A DNA stretch of 64,000 nt from Diphasiastrum complanatum (lineage: Eukaryota; Streptophyta; Lycopodiopsida; Lycopodiales; Lycopodiaceae). Numbering within the stretch: position 1 is the first letter of the stretch; every line of letters begins with the position of its first letter. Made by a program: the position numbers and the translations under genes. The stretch covers positions 68,641,741 to 68,705,740 of the forward strand of contig CM055096.1 in the NCBI GenBank assembly GCA_029204225.1, given 5' to 3'. Below are positions 1 to 11,023 of this stretch, one piece after another. Below the pieces are notes generated by a model. The model made no database searches. It saw only the letters and a program-made list of their open reading frames with translations, and had not been told where the DNA came from.

Positions 1-600
1 AGGATCTAAGGAAAATGGTCAACTCTTATCTTCTAGAACTCTATACACACGTGTGAACATCCACTTGCCATGTGGGAGCATTTACTCATGCACATGCAAG
101 GAAAAGCTAATTTCTAGGTGACTAGTCAACTTGACTAAAAACTAGTCATATCATGTTCACAATAACTAGATTGATACAAAATCAAATTAGATATATACAA
201 GTATGAAAAGTACTTTCTTTCACACATGGGAACAGGCTCCACACGTGTGAGATCAGATCATCAACATTGTTCTAATGTTTGATCTTTATTTACAATAAAC
301 AATATCAAGTGAGAAGTGACAATTTTCAACAAAAAGTGCCAAAATATTTCAACTAAACTAGTTGACATTTTTCACAGTCCATCTTCAACTAGTTTTAGCA
401 TAGATTTTGATAGTACTCCAAGATAAGTTCTAGGCTTCATAAACAAGTCCTTTTCCAATGCTTTTGTCATGTCCACATCCTGTATATAGGATTCAATATA
501 GTCCTAGACTTGGATACGTGGTGCTCCAATGAATCAAGCCTATTTATTAGTTATGCCATGTCATACTGGACGTGACCCGAAAGTAATTAATAATCTTGTG
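1..600. other. Unassigned sequence, probably LTR-derived
   Basis: No gene is visible. Perfect CACACGTGTG palindromes lie at 46-55 and 240-249; the same palindrome occurs in LTRs elsewhere in the window. Near 380-400 there is a stretch resembling the start of the copia LTR at 44164. I read it as old LTR-derived sequence without defined ends. Confidence 0.3.
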
Positions 601-675
601 AGGCCCAGACACACTAATTGGAGTTAGTACAAGAAGGTTTGGGACCGTCTATGCATGTGTAGATTATCAATAGAA

Positions 676-942
676 ATCTATGTATAGAGAATCCATGTAT
701 AGAGACTCTATGTATAGAGAATATATGTATAAAAACTCTATGTATAGTGGAATGTATGTATAGGGGAGTTGGGACCTTGCATTACTATTTGCATAGGGGA
801 TTTTTACCCTTATATAAGACGACCAAACTCACCCTACTCCATCATGGATTCATTTCCAAGATCTCTCTCTACTCTCATACATAGAGAATCCATGTATAGA
901 GACTCTATGTATAGTGAAATCTAGGTATAGGGGATTTGGGAC
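676..942 (+). repeat. Short tandem array of a CTATGTATAGAGA-like unit, in two blocks
   Basis: Blocks at 676-771 and 874-942 repeat a unit of about 18 bp containing ATGTATAGAGA. They are separated by a promoter-like stretch, which is itself duplicated, so the array and promoter expanded together. Confidence 0.7.
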
Positions 943-1052
943 CTTGAACTACTATTTGCACAGAGGGTTCTTAGCCTTATATAAGGAGGCCAAACTCGTC
1001 CTAATCCATCATGGATTTGTGGATTCATTGCCAAGATCTCTCTCTACTCTCA
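760..1052 (+). promoter_or_regulatory. Tandemly duplicated LTR promoter with two TATA boxes
   Basis: Bases 760-876 and 930-1052 are near copies: each has GGGACCTTG, then CCTTATATAAG, then TCCATCATGGATT and CCAAGATCTCTCTCTACTCTC. The TATA boxes (TATATAA) are at 811-817 and 978-984. A TATA box with a downstream CT-rich stretch is what a plant LTR promoter looks like. Activity is inferred. Confidence 0.6.
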
Positions 1053-1687
1053 TGCTTCCTATTCCTTGGCTTGGGGGTGAAGCTACTAGAGATTGTTTCT
1101 TTGCTTCTATTTGGTTGGGTGGTTTCTCCAACAATGTGTTCTCTATTGTTTTGTCCTATAAGCCAGATCTTGAGGAGTTTCCCTTACATTGATATCAGAA
1201 CAAGGCTTATATTGCAGAACTTAGATAAGTACTACTTTTCATCGAAATTTTTGGTTTGGATAAATTGAAATTCTCTTGCAGGTGTAGAGCAAGATTGCAA
1301 GTGGATGTACGATCTTCCATTTGCATATTGCTAAAATCCATTACTCTAAAAAAAAATTGGGTTTTATGGAGATTTGTCCTAGAAAGCCAACATGTGATGC
1401 TTTTTGGAGTCTCTTTTGATATCTTGTTTTTCTATGTGTAGAATGTTGATTTCTTGGTAGATCTTGGATCCACAGGTGTGAAATACTTTACTTTACTGTT
1501 GCTATACAAACAGAGGCAGTACTAAGTCATATTCAAGTGTTTATGACTAGATCTTTGTGCATTTCTAAGTTCTAGCATACATAAAGTAGTGATTTCTATC
1601 TTTCTAGCTATTTCTAGATGTGCAACCAAATTAGCCCAAGATCTTGTTGATCCACTAATGTGTTTTGGATTTGTATTTTTTCACAGT

Positions 1688-2095
1688 ATGCACTCACCTA
1701 TGGAATGCAGTTCATCCCTTATTGCCTTGATTCTGGTCATATAAATTTGAATGTGCTCGCCTTGTTCCATTCAGGCACTATTCAATTTTGACCTCAAAAA
1801 TATAATTCTTGATGGGTTTGAAGTCTCAAACTGCTCTTTTAGCAAATCCCAGACTTGTCTTGGCATCACGACATCACTGATGTGGATAATGATGTGGTCT
1901 TTCCTCAATAAGTTGATGAAGGTCAATGCCCTCCTCATCTTTCTGTAGAACACTTTGATGTGTGCTTCATTTGGCGATCTTCTCTCATTGCCTTTGAAGA
2001 CATCCCATAATTCTTTCTCTATAATCTGAACTTCCATGTTACATAGTTGGAAATCTCGTCCAATTTGCTATTTTAGCTCAAAATGGACTCTCCCA
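1688..2095 (-). pseudogene. Ty1/copia gag fragment
   Basis: Read on the minus strand, the translation carries copia Gag (UBN2-type) features: ELWDVFKGNE, then an Arg/Lys-rich helix, then VWDLLKEQFE and, after one in-frame TGA, EQGEHIQIYMTRIK and RDELHSIGE. These match the order in other copia Gags. There is no zinc knuckle, protease or recognisable LTR next to it. It faces away from the gag at 3.7 kb, so it belongs to a different, older element. Confidence 0.65.
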
Positions 2096-2834
2096 TGTTT
2101 GTCATCTCCAAAAAGTCTAGACTTCCACTTGTAGGCTAAAAAGAGTATGTTGAAGCCAATGGCAATGTCAAAATGCAAAATGATGACCTTCACTTTTTAG
2201 CTTACTAGGCCACCGGCCGCTTTGTTCCCAAATCGAAATCCAAGACAAATTCCAAAATGCCTTTAGGCACACACTCCTACCTTGGCACTCCCAAAAGGGG
2301 TGAAATCACTTTTGGTGTCCACTAAGCACTTTCTCCATGGCAAACACTCTATTTTGTGGTATCGTACTTGTAGGTACAGTCCAGGTGCCCTTCGTTTGGA
2401 CGGTTAAAGGAGGTGGAAATAAGGGCCTTATTAGAAAAAAAATATGAACTATTTTTTCATAGTTTCACCAATTTTGGGCCTTGGGTCCCTTCAAACTACA
2501 ATTTTTTAATGAAGCTGAAGGTTGTTTTGCTCTCAAAGGCACTTCGGATCTCTTCAAGTAAATCTTGGCCTTTGAAACTAGAGAACTCCATCTAGGCCAC
2601 CAAATCAACTTAATGTGGGCTCCAATCTTGTGGTTGGGAGTGGATTTTAGCATTGAAGTGAATACTTGGAATAGCTAGAACTTTCAATACACAACTTGTT
2701 CTTCTTCACTTGGACACACGAACTCTGTCCACGCCTCTCTCTCCTTGTGGCCGCCCTCTAGTCCTTCCTATGCCTTGATCTCATTCTCTACTCGGTAACG
2801 TCTCTCTATCCACTTTCTCTGAGCAGCAAGCTTC
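2096..2834. other. No gene recognised
   Basis: The open frames here (for example 2413-2595) have no recognisable motif and overlap on both strands. I see no repeat or structured element. The right part may belong to the LTR of the element at 2.8-4.5 kb. Confidence 0.4.
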
Positions 2835-3111
2835 AGGGGTCAATTTGGTTGCAATTTTGTGTGTAGAATGTTCATTTATTATTATTTTTAGATCCACATG
2901 TGTCAAATATAGTAGCTTACTTGTTTTGTATATATATAAATTTTAATTTATGTTTTTGGTTCATTTTTTTTATCAAGAACTATTAGAGTTTGCATCTCAT
3001 TCATAGTGTAGATCTTAAATTTTCTACATTGGCAAGATTGGTGAATTGTTGCCTTTCTTACCCAAGATCATTTTGTAGGTTTGGATCTTAATTGATCTTA
3101 AAACTTTCACA
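2835..3111 (+). mobile_element. 3' part of a copia LTR (E family), element G
   Basis: This matches the last third of the LTRs ending at 19779, 55747 and 61111: GTGTGTAGAATG, the palindrome-like CACATGTGTC, GTAGCTTACTTG, TTTCTACATTGG and the end ACTTTCACA. The 5' part is missing or too diverged to see. Confidence 0.7.
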
Positions 3112-3123
3112 TGGTATCAGAGC
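3112..3123 (+). other. Primer-binding site of element G
   Basis: TGGTATCAGAGC, complementary to the 3' end of plant initiator-Met tRNA, directly after the LTR end TTTCACA. Confidence 0.85.
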
Positions 3124-3691
3124 TTGTGTTTTAGGTTATGAAGGAAGCATTCACATCTATCAATGATTTGGAGAAGATATCAATGCTAGAGCATGCTAGA
3201 TTAGATTCTACACCAAAATCGAGTTTCTTGGATATGTAGATTGGATCTTTTGTAGATCAGAACTCTATTAAGGGTTATATTCTTGATCAATTCCAATTTC
3301 CAAACATACTTACTGAAAATGGCCAATTTTTAGAGCATTGAAAAAGCCTGCATATCAAGTTTTTGGCAATTGCATGTAGATTTTGAAATAATCAATTTTT
3401 TGTGATTCTGTCAAAATCCTAATTTTGATGGGATCTCTAGATTGTGAGGTTACTGAACTCCATTTGAGTGTGTTTCAATTTTAGGAAGTGGCAAGATTCA
3501 TTAGATTGAGGATAGATCATAGGTTGATCAAGATTTCACTATTCTATGTGTTGATTTGCTTGGTACAAGTGCTAGAAAAGAATTGAGAGGTTTCATATCT
3601 TTGTGATTTTCTTTTAAAAACATTTGTTCTTGTTCCAAAGAGTGCTTTGTGCATTGAAACAGGTTAAAAGGGAGGATCAGGTCATTGCTAC

Positions 3692-4500
3692 ATGGCTACA
3701 TCAAGTGCAGTCATGTTGGAAGCCAATGATAGGCTTACCTCAAGTAACTATTCATTGTGGAAAGTGAGGATGGAATCACTTCTTGAGATTAATGGTGTTT
3801 TGGATATTGTTGTACGTTTGGAGGAGAGACCAACAATACAAAAAGATCAATTGAGGCATGACAAGAGGGCCAAGAAGGCTCTTCACATGATAAAGATGAA
3901 TGTTACCAATGAGCTTCTCAGGGAAGTTGGTAAGAGTACTTTATCAAAGGATGGTTGGGATTCATTGAAGAAGCTTTATGAATCCAAGTCTACTTCTAGA
4001 GTGTTGACTCTAATAAGGCAAATCTTTTCTTGTTTTCAAAAGAGTGAAGAAAGTCCAGATACTTTTATTTTGAGAGTGACAGCATTAAATGATGAGTTAG
4101 CTTGCATTGATGAGAGCATTAAGGAAGAAGAGTTTGTTTAAGTTATTCTTAATGGATTCTTGGATTCTCATGCTAAACATTGTTCAAAGTCTTGCTATTC
4201 AAAAGACTTTGTCAATTTTGATTGATCTTCAATAGATCTTGATCAATGAAGAATATAGATTTCAATGAAGCAAGAGGTGGATCTTCATCAATATCTCAAG
4301 TTGGAGAGGAGGCTATGTTCATCAAGGGCAAATGGCAAGGGCAAAAGTAATTGTCTAAAGAGCAGATCAAGGGGAGGCTTCTTCAAATGGCAAAAAGAAA
4401 GATAGATCAAATCTCAAGTGCTTCTATTGTGGCATCAAAGGACACTTTGCAAGTGAGTGCTACAAGAAGAAGAGAGATCAAGGAGACAAGCAAGGTAATC
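3692..4500 (+). pseudogene. Ty1/copia gag with zinc knuckle (element G)
   Basis: Gag forms the virus-like particle and binds element RNA. The ATG at 3692 opens with MATSSAVMLEANDRLTSSN, followed by LWKVRMESLLE and other motifs shared with the gags at 9888 and 56348. The frame stops at TAA 4139-4141, where element E has CAA (Gln), so a C-to-T change ended it. Sequence resembling Gag continues with frameshifts to a zinc knuckle (CX2CX4HX4C) coded at 4419-4460. Homology to element E stops abruptly near 4505. Protease and pol are absent, so this is a 3'-truncated copy. Confidence 0.8.
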
Positions 4501-4504
4501 TGAT

Positions 4505-5676
4505 GGTTTGGATGTTACATTTGTCACATCTCATGCATATATCTCTACCTACTTTTACCAAGTGTCCTAGTTCTAACTAGAAATGGAAAAATCATCATGC
4601 ATGTGTTCATTTCTCTTTGTGCATGCCTTGCATGTCACTGTGGATCACTTACAATTAATGCATGTGAATTGCCACGAGTTTTTACTAGCATATTTTTGCT
4701 AATTCTAGGTCTACAATCTATATGCAAGTTGTAATCATCAAACTAGATATGTCAAATCCATATATCTCGAGTTCTATCTAGGCCAAACTTGGCAATTGCA
4801 TTTGTGAACAACATACTTGCATGGTACAATGTTTGTAGCAAGCCTAAAGTCAAGATATATTATTTTTCCATTTCAACAAAAGGTACATTGGGCGATAAGT
4901 CCTCCAAATGGGTAAAATCTTCAATACATCTAATTGTCATCATTATATAAACTAAATTTACATAACACACAGGATGAGCAGTCAACCAAACCTGAAGAAA
5001 AGCTAACAAAGCAATCATTTAACTTTCACTTTTATCTTGAAAATCAATCCTTAGCCTGACTTCAATATCAAATAATTACTTAGAGATGGAATAATACTCA
5101 AATTTTTTTATCTCTACACTAAAGTACTATATTGACCTTTAGAAGTATACTAACAGATAAATTTTCCTATTGGGCCTTATTCTCTCCAATCTAGTAACAT
5201 CACCTTCATGTAACCTCAATTTATGTGAATCTTTGGGTGAAATGTCACCATCCATTGGTAATCAATGTTCAAAACTTAAAGATCCAAACAATTATAGTCC
5301 AAGGCTATCCACAATTTCTTGTAGACCTATCATAAATGCTTCTTGATACAAATACACTTAGAATTTTTTCGGAAACTAAGGTACAGAAACTCGTTCCACC
5401 GTAAAATCTCTTAGGAGATCCATAAAGATAAAAATGACTCAGTCCTGAGTACCTCAAGTACTCTCTTGAGTTAAGTGCTCTTATTCGTAGCAATATATGC
5501 GAGAAAATAGCAACTTTCAATCTTGATAAATACGTCAGTCTCCTAATTAACCGTGGATTTAGGCTGAAAACAATACACAAGCATTCCTTAACTACAATCC
5601 ATAGTAGAATTTCATCCTCTAAAATAAGCAAATCTCTCATAAGTAAACAAATTACTTAAAGAACATGTCTGGGAGA
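4505..5676. other. No gene recognised
   Basis: AT-rich sequence between a truncated copia element and an LTR fragment. A minus-strand open frame at 5305-5640 (111 codons) has no motif I recognise and could be chance. Confidence 0.4.
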
Positions 5677-6340
5677 TGTCAGAAATTGTGAACTCCTGCA
5701 ACTTTGCCGCGACGCGAAGCGAAGGTTGAATGGCGAACAATTCGTGAAAGTCAACGTACCTCGAAAACCCTAAGACATGAAGCGAAGAAAAACTCAAAGG
5801 TCGAATGATTCGCGAAAGTCAAACATGAATCTAGGACCAAAGACATGACATGACACAAAACGAAAAGAAAATGAAAGAAAATCTTTTGTGTTGCCAGTTG
5901 GCAGCTCAATGGGCGTGGAGTCTTAAACTTCACGCTCAGCTGAAACAGTTAGCAATAATGGAGAGTAGCTGACTAGTTGATTAGCATTAACTACTCTTGT
6001 AATTCACTATTTAGCTATCTTGTAAATTCCATGTAGTGGAGATAGACAAAATTTTGGATCAACAAAAGATGGTAAGAGAAAGAATAGCGTACAAGAGTAG
6101 AACAAAAAAAAAAAAGTATAGAAAAAATAGCGAAACGAAATAGTTGTGCATGAAAGTCTACCAACAAGCAGAACACAGCAAAAGAGCAGAGTGTCAGGCA
6201 GCCAACGAACGAGACACTAATTATCTCCCTCTAAATATTGAAACTGATAATACAGTTGCTCTCTCTTGTCCATCTCCTTGTTTTCCACTGTCTTGATTGC
6301 TAGAATGATTTTTGTTCTGTGATTTGTAGTCGCGTGTCTA
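5677..6340 (+). mobile_element. Copia LTR, family A, truncated at its 3' end
   Basis: It starts TGTCAGAAATTGTGAACTC and aligns along its length with the reverse complement of 41103-41863. Shared landmarks are GCGACGCGAAGCGAAG, the TCAACGTACCTCGAAAACC block, GATTAGCATTAACTACTC and TCTTGTCCATCTCCTTG. About 70 bp at the 3' end are missing, replaced by antisense copia pol, so no primer-binding site follows. Confidence 0.8.
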
Positions 6341-7639
6341 GAGACTTTTGAACAAAAGACAAACTTTTGATTCTTCACCTTCTTTCACAAAACCCGGAGG
6401 TTGCTCCATGTAAATCTCCTTCTCAAGGTAACCATTGAGAAAGGCATTTGAAACATCAAGCTGGAACGTTTTCCAATTGTGAAAACATGCAAGAAATATG
6501 AGTATTCTGATTGTTACAATTTTTGCAACTGGTGCAAAGGTGTCTTTATAGTCAAGAGCTTTGATTTGTGAGTAGCCTTTGGCACAAAGTCTTGCTTTAT
6601 ACTTATTGATAGATCCATCAGTATTATACTTGATTCTGAAAACCCACTTACATCCAATCACATGCATGTTGTTTGGTGGCTCCACAAGCACATTTTTAGG
6701 CTCTTCATATGATATGAAGAGAGCATGATAGAAAGTTTCACCTTCCACTTGCCTTCCTTCCTCATCATATGTGAGCCTCCTTGGCTCAGATCTTTCTCTT
6801 GTAGATCTTCTTGGTGTGGTTGCTTGAAGTTGCTCCTCCTCAAACCTCAGCCTCACCACTTCTTGAACAGCATCAAAATTGATGATTGTAGATCTTGCAT
6901 GAGACTCCTTGACATGTGCTTCATCCAAGTTCAACTTCTGATCTTCATGGAAGATCGCATCTCTACTAACAACATTCTTGTCAGTAGAGGGAAGATATAC
7001 TTTGTATGCTTTTTTAGTAGATGCATATCCTACAAAAATTTCTTTAACAGCACTAGGACCTTCCTTCTTCCTAGTCTCTAGAGGTACATGCACAAAGCAT
7101 ACATAGCCAAAAATCCTAAGATGATCTACCTTAGGCTTTTTCTTATACAAAATCTCAAATGGTGTTCTCCCTTCAATTACAAGATTAGGAAGTCTATCAC
7201 AAAGACAGTTTGCGCATGCAACTACTTCGCCCCAAAATTCTTTAGGCAGAGAAGATGAGAAATGAACATCAGAGTGCATGAGTTCAAATGGTTGCTTTGT
7301 CTTGATGCTTGATCTAGGAAAAGGCCTTCTGTGTGATTTTGCCAAAACACAAGCTTCACAAGGTTGAAGCTCCTTTCACGATGTCTTTGGTAGTCCAACA
7401 ACTTTTCCTTCATGGACCATAGATTGCATGGCTTTGAAATTGGGATGTCCCAATATCTTATGCCACAGATCCTCCTGAAGAACCTTGGTCTCATAAGCAA
7501 TATCTGTTCTTGAATATAGATCAGTGGTAACGAGAATACTCCTCAAGTTCGCTTTGAAGATGTTAACAATGACTTTAATACAGAAGGAATCTTTAAGAAA
7601 TTTTGAGTGAACCAACATAGTATTGAATTGCACTAGTGT
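6338..7639 (-). pseudogene. Ty1/copia integrase and RT fragment (element K)
   Basis: Minus-strand reading. The GAG-pre-integrase zinc domain has the H pair in LWHKILGH and the C pair in CEAC, followed by LAKSHRRPFPRS. A TGA near 7372 interrupts this part. The integrase core is lost: MHSDV jumps directly to LPKEFWGE, removing the middle of the DDE domain. The integrase C-terminal part is intact (GRTPFEILY, FVGYASTKKAYKVY, VVSRDAIFHE). RT follows with GCKWVFRIKY, YKARLCAKGY and LDVSNAFLNG, and ends before the YVDD motif at the junction with the LTR fragment. Confidence 0.85.
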
Positions 7640-8168
7640 CGGTGAGTGCTAATTTTACAAATTTTGTATTGTTTTGGTACTATTTTTGTGTTGGTAAAAC
7701 TCTTCAATATGAAAGATTCATACTACAAGAACTTATCATGAACCAATTCTGATCCTACGGACTATCAAATTAGATCTTTCATGCTTGGTGTCTCATTTTT
7801 ATTTTAAAATCTACCAAATTGGTACTATTTAGACTTCCCATGTCCCTATTTTACTCATAAAACTATCAAGTTGGGTACTTTTTTCATTATATTTTTGTGT
7901 GTTCGTGGTTCTTACAATCCATTTTGGTCTTTTTGGTAATATTAAATTGTTGTTTACCAATTGGTAGAATCTAAGCATCAGTTACTATCAATTTTACAAG
8001 ATTTGAATTATTTTTGTAATGTTTACGTATACGTGAAACATTTGAGTACCAAAGATTGGTACTATTTGAACATATCGTGTAGCAATTTTGATCCTCCAAA
8101 CTACAATTAAGGTTCTTGTACTTTCTATATGTGTGGTACTTTGTACTATAAGATGCTTTGGTACTTTG
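7640..8168 (+). other. TTGGTAC-rich non-coding sequence, left part of the DNA-transposon-like locus
   Basis: The heptamer TTGGTAC or its complement occurs at 7674, 7819, 8046, 8056 and 8158, with near-matches between (for example 7870 and 8130). The same motif resumes at 14130, exactly after element D, which was inserted into this sequence. No coding frame is convincing. Confidence 0.6.
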
Positions 8169-8740
8169 TGTGAAAATTGTCAACATTTCCTAGCTAGTTT
8201 GAGGCCTAAATTTGTTGAAGAAGTCTAAAACTTCAGGACCTTTGAAATGACACCAAAATCATGTTATTTGGACATATAGGCCAACATTGGCTATTTTAGG
8301 CTACTGGTGTCCTAAATTTGGGTCCTAAGTTCTAGAGAGAGGAGAGAGATTCATATCTCTCACCTATATTAGGCTGAAATTTGTGGAGAATAGGTTGGAG
8401 AAACTTATTGTATTGTTGAGAGAGATCAGTAGATCATTGTCACAATTTCTTCCTCCATTGAGAGCATTGCTTTGTGTATTGTCTTCAAGCTTTTGTGTAT
8501 GATCTAAAGAGGTTTCTAAAAGTGGTAGGCTGCTATTGTAGGGCTGGTATGCTATTGTTTTTGGCTGCCATCAATACCTTTTATTAGTTTCTTTTGTCTC
8601 TTGAATGCTTTGTCAAGTTCATGTGTATCAAAGGTAGCATTAGGATGCTTTGCCATTTCTAGCTTTTGAAGCTTGTTGTGCAAAGATCTTAGCCAAGTAT
8701 TTTGAGAATTTGGATCCATTCAAGATACACTTTTTTCACA
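8169..8740 (+). repeat. 5' LTR of element D
   Basis: 572 bp against 654 bp for the 3' LTR. The difference is one internal deletion of about 82 bp after GAGGCCTAAAT, which removes the CACACGTGTG palindrome. The rest aligns base for base with few changes. Confidence 0.92.
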
Positions 8741-8752
8741 TGGTATCAGAGC
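8741..8752 (+). other. Primer-binding site of element D
   Basis: TGGTATCAGAGC directly after the LTR end TTTTCACA; complementary to initiator-Met tRNA. Confidence 0.9.
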
Positions 8753-9887
8753 TAGTTGGCTACTATTTTTAGTAGTATTTCCATTTATGATGATATTTGG
8801 ATGTTTGATCAAGTTCTAGCATGATTATGCAGTGCGCTGTTGATCAAATCTTACTAACCTTTGTTTTGTGAGTTGAACTTGTGGATCAAAAGCATATTTC
8901 AGGTCTATTGAAGATTAGAGGCTGAGATGAAGCTATTTTGGATCAGATCATAACACCTAATCATCTGTTGATTGTGAGGCTTGTGCATATTCAATACTAA
9001 CAATGTTTTATTCAATGTATTGTTGACAATCTCCACTTATGTGGATGAACACGCTCCTTTGTGGATGAACACTCTCCTTAAGTGGATGAAGCTTTTCCTT
9101 AAGTGGATGACAAATACTCTTTGAGTGATTTTGTATTTCTCCAAAAGGCTGAGCAAAGCTCCCACTTGGATGAAAGATCCCCTTTTGGGTGAACAGATTG
9201 TCAACAATCTTTTGCATAAATTTTGGTGTACTTTGTTGAGCATGTAAGTAGCTCTCCTTATGTAATTTGATTCGAGCATTTGATGGAAGGTTCTAACCAT
9301 TATGCAAATGTGTTATCAGGTTCTTAACAGGTTGAGGAACATTCTCATGAGAAGTGATCTTAGATCTACATCTAAACACCAAGATTTGACAAGCTAGTGA
9401 AGCTAGTCTTGTGATTCACTAAGTGTGCTCTTTCATTCACCTCTAAAGCTTGTATTTATCATTTGCTGGAGTTTATAAACTTTTAGAAGTGTGTTTTTAC
9501 AAGTTGAATCAATATCTTAGTGTGTTGATCATATGTTGATCAAGTTTGTTCAATTCTAGGTATTCTTGGCAGCCTAGTCTTGTGTATTTTCTAAGAATGC
9601 AAGTAACTCTTCACACCATAACTTCATTTGGTCGCTTTCTAGAAAGTTTGAGAGCTTAAGCAAGAGTGTGTTCAAGTTGGTTTGAGTTTGTAATCCATTC
9701 TTAGTGTGTGCGAAGTGTTTCATGTGTTTCAATCTTCCTTTCTATGCTTGGAAACCAGCCAAGTTCAAGATAGAAATGTTTTAGGGTCCTAGATCTTCTG
9801 AGATCTCCTTATCCATCATTTGTTGAGAGGAAAGTGAGTGCTAGGTGCATTAGGATAGAGCCTAAAAGTTGAAGAATCATTATATTC
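8753..9887 (+). other. Leader of element D, with a small GTGGATGAA repeat
   Basis: Untranslated leader between primer-binding site and gag. At 9035-9110 the unit TGTGGATGAACACTCTCCTT recurs about four times. No ORF is supported. Confidence 0.6.
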
Positions 9888-11023
9888 ATGGCTTCCAATG
9901 GTGGGATCATGTTAGAAACTAATGATAGGTTGAGTTCATCAAACGACTCTACTTGGAAAGTGAGGATGGAATCCTTACTTGAGTTGAATGAACTCATGGA
10001 CATAGTTGCAGGAACTGAAGAGAGACCACCCATAGTTCAAGAGCAACAAAGGTTTGATAAGAAGGCCAAAAAGGCTCTTCATATCATTAAAATGAATATT
10101 ACCAATGAACTTCTCAAGGAAGTTGGTAATAGTCAAAGTGCAAGTGAGGCATGGAATGCCTTGAAGAAGCTCTTTGAATCAAATTCCACATCTAGGGTAT
10201 TGACCCTAAGGAGGCAATTATTTTCTAGTAGACAAAGAGAGGGTGAAAGTGCTCATGCATTTGTCTTGAGGGTTAAGTCCTTAAGTGATGATCTAGCATG
10301 CATTGATGAAAGCATAAAAGATGGTGAAATAATACAGGTTATGTTGAATGGTTTGCTAGATGAACACTTGTGCAAAGTTTTTCCATTCAAAGAGTCTTGC
10401 CAAGTGTCGTTGACTTGCAAGAAATCTTATTGGCTGAAGAACATAGGTTGCAATCAAAGCTTGATGGTGCATCCTTGCAAGGTGGAGGTGAAGAGGCTTT
10501 CTTCACAAAAGGCAAAGTCAAAGGCAAAGGTAAAGGCAAAGGGAAATGGTCCAAAGGTGGTAACTCGGATCATGATGATCACTCTTCCTCCTCTTCTACT
10601 TCTTTTAGAAAGAAAGACAAGTCAAGGTTCAAGTGCTTTTATTGTGGGATAAAAGGTCATTTTGCAAATGAATGTCATAAGAAGCAAAGTAATGAAGGTA
10701 GCAAGCAAAACAACTTTTGTACTTCTAATGAGGATCTAGATTCTTGTTATTCTCTCATGATGTGTTCTTCAAGTCTAATGTCAAGTGGAAGTGACAAGGA
10801 TTCATGGTGGATAGATAGTGGATCTAGTTCACACATGACTAGTCACAAGGAGTTCTTTACTTCTTTGATCTCTTATGTTGGAACCAAGAAAGTCGTTCAC
10901 ATGCCAAATGGTGGTGAGTGTATGATCAAAGGTATTGGCTCAATTCCTATTTGCCTTTCTACTAATAGGAATGTAAGGCTTGATGGTGTCTTTACATTCC
11001 TTCACTTTCAAGAAATTTGCTAA
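9888..11023 (+). pseudogene. Gag-protease of element D
   Basis: The start is chosen at ATG 9888 because MASNGGIMLETNDRLSSSN aligns with the other gags. Gag motifs follow, with a frameshift near 10370 after NGLLDEHL. The second frame carries a Lys/Gly tract (GKGKGKGKWSKG), a zinc knuckle CFYCGIKGHFANEC, and the aspartic protease motif WWIDSGSSSHM, with catalytic Asp in DSG. A second frameshift near 10988 separates it from the next ORF, which opens with the usual end of the protease region, LLSVGQMLKKGY. The two shifts break the polyprotein in this copy. Confidence 0.85.

Larger units (their letters stand above)
600..1440 (+). mobile_element. LTR 3' part, primer-binding site and leader of a gypsy-like element (family C)
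   Basis: The stretch from about 1118 to 1390 aligns by eye with 45288-45560: the last ~70 bp of an LTR, a primer-binding site at 1189-1208 (a degenerate TTGGTATCAGAGC with two changes) and the first ~200 bp of leader. The copy at 45 kb follows a Ty3/gypsy integrase end, so this is probably also gypsy. The LTR appears to end ...TTACA at 1188. Its left end is not defined, and homology is lost after about 1410. Confidence 0.55.

Noticed and set aside
914-1441. Overlapping 60-90 codon open frames in the LTR and leader
   Set aside because: They lie across a TATA box, LTR end and primer-binding site and have no protein motif.
3112-3123. tRNA-like sequences at TGGTATCAGAGC sites
   Set aside because: Only the 12-base complement of a tRNA 3' end is present, next to LTR ends; no cloverleaf.
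5305-5640. A 111-codon minus-strand frame
   Set aside because: No recognisable motif, and no match to neighbouring element structure; could be chance in AT-rich DNA.
6725-7081. A 118-codon + strand frame
   Set aside because: It is the antisense shadow of the copia integrase/RT fragment.
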